64,000 bases of DNA from Lepidurus packardi (taxonomy: Eukaryota; Arthropoda; Branchiopoda; Notostraca; Triopsidae), in assembly GCA_023053545.1 (NCBI GenBank), contig JAKZAN010000047.1:248001-312000 (forward strand), in the 5' to 3' direction. The translations under genes were made by a program, and so were the position numbers. Below the pieces are notes generated by a model, which made no database searches, had not been told where the DNA came from, and saw nothing but the letters and a program-made list of their open reading frames with translations. Positions 59,771 to 64,000 of this stretch are shown one piece after another. Every line of letters begins with the position of its first letter. Within the stretch, counting starts at the first letter, position 1.

Positions 59771-61690
59771 GTGGATCAAATCTCCCCCAGGACTTCTCAC
59801 AATGAGTCTTATCATCTAAGATCCCAAGACCTCTCAGCAACACAAAGTTTCTCTTTAGAAGAAATTTCTAACATTGTCAAAGAGCTCCGCATTAATAAAG
59901 CTGCTGGCCATGACGGTATACAACCCAGGGTCCTCAAAGAGATATGGGCAGTCATTGGCGAAATAATGGTTAACGTAATTAACGCTTCATTCTCGATGGG
60001 ATTTTACCCGTCTACCTGGAAAATGGCTAAAGTACTTCCACTTCCAAAACCAGACAAACAAGATTACTCAACGATAAAAAGTTTTAGACCAATTTCTCTC
60101 TTACCTGTTTTGGGGAAAGTAATGGAAAAAGCAGTTACGTTGCGTTTGCAATCATTTCTCGAAGAAAACAATATTCTAGCAGAAAACCAATGGGGTTTCC
60201 GTCCACACAGATCCACGACCGACGCGCTCCTCAGCCTAAGCAACGAAGTTCTTTCGAGTTTTGATAAAAACAAAGTTCACACTGCATTGTTACTGGATAT
60301 AAAAGGGGCGTTTGACAATGTAGTACACAAGAAACTTGTCACCGAATTACGCCAGCGTAAGATTCCGCCTAAATTAACTAATTGGATAGAAAGTTTCTTG
60401 AAAAACAGGCACGCTTTCGTTGAAAATGGAGCTGAAAGAAGTGACAATTTTAACATTTATAAAGGAGTTCCGCAAGGTTCCCCATTATCACCTATACTAT
60501 TTCTGGTCTACATTAATGGGGCTCTCCGGATCATTAAAAGAAAAAGAATGTTGTCCGGGGCCTTTGCTGATGATTTACTTTTCCACGTTTCGGGACCCTC
60601 CAGCGAATGGAATGCTCAGTTCTTGGCAAAAAACATCAGTTCCCTAGAAAAATGGGGCAAAAAGCTACACCTCGAATTTTCGAAGGAGAAGACGGAACTG
60701 ATCCATTTTTCTAGGAGACGCTCACAGGAAGACGCCCCACTTCTTTGGGGAGAAAACACGATATTCCCGAAAAAAGCAGTTAGATACCTGGGCGTCATAT
60801 TCGACAGCCAGTTGAAATGGACTAGCCATACACACTTCCTAGCAGCTCAGGTAAATTCAATCCTACAACGTCTGAAAAAACTCAGCAAATCCTCAAGAAC
60901 AATCACCTGCAAGCAACTCAGAAATGTTGTTCAAGCCACTATACTCTCAAAACTGAGGTACGGATACGCAGCTTGGAACAACATCTCACATACTGGACTA
61001 CTCCCATTGAGTCAACTATTCCGAAGGGGACTCCTTATTATCACAGGAGCCCTATCAACGACGCCATCAGCAGCATTAGAAGTGGAAGCGGGTCTCCCTC
61101 CGCTGGACCTTATACTCCAGAAATCAATGCTAAGGAATTTCGCAAGACGGAATTGGAATAAATGGCCCACACAAGCAAAATACTCCAAGCATAAACGGTA
61201 CATGTCTTGTTCAGAGAGAGCTAGACTCCTCACGGCAAAAGCATGGAAAACACGTCCGAAGTCCGAAAAAGAAGCCCTGGAACAAATAGACGTAATGATA
61301 ATGACCCAATGGAGGGAACGATGGCAAAACTGTACAAACCCATTGAAAGATCTCATCACTATCCCTTCTCAAGATATTGCATCCCTTCAAATAACCAGAC
61401 CTATCTTAAGCAAGATAATCCAACTTAGAACGACACACTTCCCAACTAAATGCTACTTAAAACGAATTGCTAAAACGGACTCTGACATCTGTGCCTGCCA
61501 AGACCGGTCCAAACAAGACCTATCCCACTTATTGTTTCACTGCCGAAGAATTAATAAGGAGAGAGCCGAACTTCTACGAGAACTGAGCAAACTAAAAGTT
61601 CATTTTAGTGTAAACTCTGTACTTACTACCTCGAAGGCTTTTCCCGCCCTTGTCACCTTCATGCAGAAAGCTATTGATTCCTGTCGCTAA
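59771..61690 (+). CDS. LINE-B ORF2, C-terminal piece: reverse transcriptase and cysteine motif
   Basis: Continues ORF2 right after TAA 59768; the first codon is GTG and no proper start exists. Numbering from there: RT motifs KVLPLPKPDK, SFRPISLLPVLGK (104-116), NQWGFRPHRST, LLLDIKGAFD (Asp176), GVPQGSPLSPILF, the catalytic FADD (265-268), EKTELIHF and RYLGVIFD. The C-terminus has a cysteine-histidine motif CAC...H...C (Cys574, Cys576, His586, Cys591) typical of LINEs, and no RNase H. Length to the stop (ORF2 total about 1042 codons) is normal for RNase H-less insect LINEs. It is full at the 3' end. Only the upstream TAA and the ORF1 damage make the copy defective. Residues ~410-508 resemble the minus-strand fragment at 49680-49975. 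Confidence 0.93.
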   Translation: MDQISPRTSHNESYHLRSQDLSATQSFSLEEISNIVKELRINKAAGHDGIQPRVLKEIWAVIGEIMVNVINASFSMGFYPSTWKMAKVLPLPKPDKQDYSTIKSFRPISLLPVLGKVMEKAVTLRLQSFLEENNILAENQWGFRPHRSTTDALLSLSNEVLSSFDKNKVHTALLLDIKGAFDNVVHKKLVTELRQRKIPPKLTNWIESFLKNRHAFVENGAERSDNFNIYKGVPQGSPLSPILFLVYINGALRIIKRKRMLSGAFADDLLFHVSGPSSEWNAQFLAKNISSLEKWGKKLHLEFSKEKTELIHFSRRRSQEDAPLLWGENTIFPKKAVRYLGVIFDSQLKWTSHTHFLAAQVNSILQRLKKLSKSSRTITCKQLRNVVQATILSKLRYGYAAWNNISHTGLLPLSQLFRRGLLIITGALSTTPSAALEVEAGLPPLDLILQKSMLRNFARRNWNKWPTQAKYSKHKRYMSCSERARLLTAKAWKTRPKSEKEALEQIDVMIMTQWRERWQNCTNPLKDLITIPSQDIASLQITRPILSKIIQLRTTHFPTKCYLKRIAKTDSDICACQDRSKQDLSHLLFHCRRINKERAELLRELSKLKVHFSVNSVLTTSKAFPALVTFMQKAIDSCR

Positions 61691-61901
61691 TTTTAAGCCC
61701 TGTTTCACAAACCCTTTTACGTTATTTTTATCTCACACCCATCAACCCTAGTCATTTCAAACAAGTTTCCTCACTCGTGGTTTGTTCACCCAAGTTAAGA
61801 GTGGAACACAAACCCACTCATGAGGTTATGGTGATTATCGAAATCCAGATTGTAGATACTGTAAGAAAGCCAATAGGCATTAGCCTACGCCTAAATAAAT
61901 T
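61691..61901 (+). other. LINE-B 3' UTR
   Basis: About 210 bp from the ORF2 stop to the tail. No open frame. It ends with a hairpin and an AATAAA signal (61894-61899), just before the poly(A). Confidence 0.85.
61874..61887 (+). other. 3'-terminal hairpin of LINE-B (ATTA loop)
   Basis: TAGGC-ATTA-GCCTA, a 5-bp stem 14 nt before the tail. The stem equals that of the minus-strand LINE end at 52436-52449, while the loop differs (GAAA there). Confidence 0.75.
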
Positions 61902-61924
61902 AAAAAAAAAAAAAAAAAAAAAAA
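61902..61924 (+). other. Poly(A) tail of LINE-B
   Basis: Run of 23 A after AATAAATT. The last one or two A may belong to the target-site duplication. Confidence 0.93.
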
Positions 61925-61935
61925 GCCAGTTTATA
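61923..61935 (+). repeat. Target-site duplication of LINE-B, right copy
   Basis: AAGCCAGTTTATA, identical to the left copy, then satellite B resumes with AACTAGTTTTAACC as in uninterrupted units. Confidence 0.8.
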
Positions 61936-64000
61936 AACTAGTTTTAACCAGTTTAAACCAGATTAAGCCAGTCTAAACCGGTTTAATCCAGTTTAAACTA
62001 CTATAAACCAGTTTTAACAAACCAGTTTATAAACTAGCTTAAACCAGTTTAGACCAGTGTAAAAAAGTTTAAACCAGTTTGAACTAGTATAAACCAGTTT
62101 AGACCTGCTTAAACCAGTGTATACCTGTTTAAACCAGTTTAAGCCAGTTAAAACCGGTTTAAACCAGTCTCTAAACTAGTTTAACAGGTTTAAACCGGTC
62201 TAAACCAGTTCAAACCCGTTTATAAACTATTTTAAACCAATTTAGACCTGTTTAAACCGGTTCAAACCAGTTTGAACTTGTTTAAACCGGTATAAATCAG
62301 TTCAAACCAGTTCATGAACTAGTTTAAACCAGTTTAGACCTGTTTATAAACTAGTTTAAACCAGTTTAGACCTGTTTATAAACTAGTTTAAACCAGTAGA
62401 CCTGTTTAAACCGGTTTAAACCAGTCTGAACTAGTATAAACCAGTTTATAAACTAGCTTAAACCAGTTTAGACCTGTGTTAGCTAGCTTAAACCAGCTAA
62501 AACCAGTTTGGACCTGCTTACACCAGTTTAAACCAGTTTATAAACTAGTTTAAACCAGTTTAAACCAGTTTAAGCCAGTTAAAACCGGTTTAACCCAGTT
62601 TTTTAACTGGTTTAATTTAGTTTAAACCAGTTTTATCCAGTTTTAACCAGTTTAAGGAAGTTAAAACCAGTTTAAACCAGTTTATAAACTACTTTAAACA
62701 AGTTTAGACCTGTTCAAACCAATTAAAACCAGTTTGTACTAGTATAAACCAGTTTACAAACTAGCTTAAACCAGTTTAGACCTATGTTAACCAGTTTATA
62801 CCAGTTAAAACCAGTTTAGACCTGTTTACACCAGTTTAAACCTGTTAAACTAGTTTAGAAACTGGTTTAAACCGGTTTAGAGACCGTGTAAACCAGTTTA
62901 AACCAGTTAAAACTAGTTAAGCACTGTTTACAAAAGTTTAAACCGGTTTAGAAACTGGGTTAAACCACTTTTGACCTGTTTAAACCAGTTTAAACCAGCT
63001 TAAGCCAGTTAAAACCGGTTTAATAGAGTTTTGTAACTCGTTTAAACTAGTTTAAACCAGTTTAATCCAGTTTAAACCAGTTTAAGCCAGCTAAAACCAG
63101 TTTATAAACTAGCTTAAACATTAGACCTGTTCAAACCAGTTTAAACCAGTTTATAAACTAGTTTATACCAGGTAAAACAAGTTTAGATCTGTTTACACCA
63201 GTTTAAGCCAGTTTATAAACTAGTTTTAACCAGTTTAAACCAGATTTAGCCAGTCTAAACCGGTTTAATCCAGTTTAAACTACTATAAACCAGTTTTAAC
63301 AAACCAGTTTATAAACTAGCTTAAACCAGTTTAGACCAGTGTAAAAATGTTCAAACCAGTTTGAACTAGTAAAAACCAGTTTAGACCTGCTTAAACCAGT
63401 CTATACCTGTTTAAACCAGTTTAAGCCAGTTAAAACCGGTTTAAACCAGTTTCTAAACTAGTTTAACAGGTTTAAACCGGTCTAAACCAGTTCAAACCCG
63501 TTTATAAACTATTTTAAACCAGTTTAGACCTGTTTAAACCGGTTCAAACCAGTTTGAACTAGTTTAAACCGGTATAAATCAGTTCAAACCAGTTCATAAA
63601 CTAGTTTAAACCAGTTTAGACCTGTTTATAAACTAGCTTAAACCAGTAGACCTGTTTAAACCGGTTTAAACCAGTCTGAACTAGTATAAACCAGTTTATA
63701 AACTAGCTTAAACCAGTTTAGACCTGTGTTAGCCAGTTAAAACCAGCTAAAACCAGTTTGGACCTGCTTACACCAGTTTAAACCAGTTTGTAAACTAGTT
63801 TAACCCAGTTTAAACCAGATTAAGCCAGTCTAAACCGGTTTAATCCAGTTTAAACTACTATAAACCAGTTTTAACAAACCAGTTTATAAACTAGCTTAAA
63901 CCAGTTTAAACCAGTGTAAAAAAGTTTTAACCAGTTTGAACTAGTATAAACCAGTTTAGACCTGCTTAAACCAGTGTATACCTGTTTAAACCAGTTTAAG
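61925..64000 (+). repeat. Satellite B array to the window end
   Basis: Same repeat family and same order of variants as before LINE-B. It includes another 575-bp pair (marker at 63384; 63959 begins the next unit, cut by the window end). No gene is present. Confidence 0.95.

Larger units (their letters stand above)
57316..61924 (+). mobile_element. LINE-B: non-LTR retrotransposon, EN and RT, poly(A) tail, 5'-truncated
   Basis: ORF1 with a coiled-coil-prone start and three CCHC knuckles; ORF2 with apurinic-type endonuclease, RT and a C-terminal cysteine motif, no RNase H; a ~210-bp 3' UTR with a terminal hairpin; poly(A) of about 23. This fits the R1 or jockey type groups; a tree is needed to choose. 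The ORF1 frame is open right up to the 5' junction, so the start codon and 5' UTR are missing: a classic 5' truncation, though nearly full length. Flanked by a ~13-bp target-site duplication. Damage: a 64-bp insertion in ORF1 and one TAA in ORF2. Neighbouring satellite units lack it, so it landed after those units had multiplied. Confidence 0.95.

Overview
The window is heterochromatin-like DNA from a eukaryote, most likely an insect or other arthropod. About 53 kb of the 64 kb is two simple satellites. The only coding sequence comes from non-LTR retrotransposons (LINEs) lodged in them. I see no host gene, tRNA, rRNA, CRISPR array or bacterial-type signal. The taxon call is an inference from the LINE types (endonuclease/RT ORF2, CCHC zinc-knuckle ORF1); the species is not identifiable from the sequence alone.

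Layout. (1) 1-22395: satellite A, a 20-bp monomer (GGAATTAATTCAGTCCGTAA) in plus orientation, organised in higher-order repeats of 642, 1001 and 2367 bp. (2) 22396-22866: a 3'-truncated copy of the first ~470 bp of LINE-A, then about 1.83 kb more satellite A. (3) 24701-30141: LINE-A, about 5.4 kb. ORF1 carries an AT-hook and zinc knuckles; ORF2 is endonuclease, reverse transcriptase and RNase H. Its 3' end is missing. (4) 30136-47583: satellite A again but in the OPPOSITE orientation, starting exactly where LINE-A is cut, with 36-bp palindromes and 2-3.3 kb higher-order repeats. (5) 47583-57315: satellite B, a 10-bp-based repeat (TTTAAACCAG with CCGG and CTAG variants) and 575-bp higher-order repeats, interrupted by two minus-strand LINE fragments. 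(6) 57316-61924: LINE-B, 4.6 kb, plus strand, 5'-truncated inside ORF1, with poly(A) tail and a ~13-bp target-site duplication. (7) 61925-64000: satellite B.

How the parts relate. LINE-A (with RNase H, I-group-like) sits in satellite A. LINE-B and both other LINE remnants (no RNase H in LINE-B, R1/jockey-like) sit in satellite B. Both LINEs are defective: LINE-A has a frameshift and a stop in ORF1, a stop in ORF2 and a lost 3' end; LINE-B has a 64-bp insertion in ORF1 and one stop in ORF2. The partial LINE-A copy is best explained by a 2305-bp tandem duplication, because retrotransposition truncates 5' ends, not 3' ends.

Most interesting points: an AT-hook in LINE-A ORF1 while its host satellite offers an AATT tract in every monomer; the satellite polarity switch at a LINE break; a 3'-terminal hairpin shared by LINE-B and a diverged relative with a conserved stem but different tetraloops; and TTT/AAA nick sites for the satellite-B insertions.
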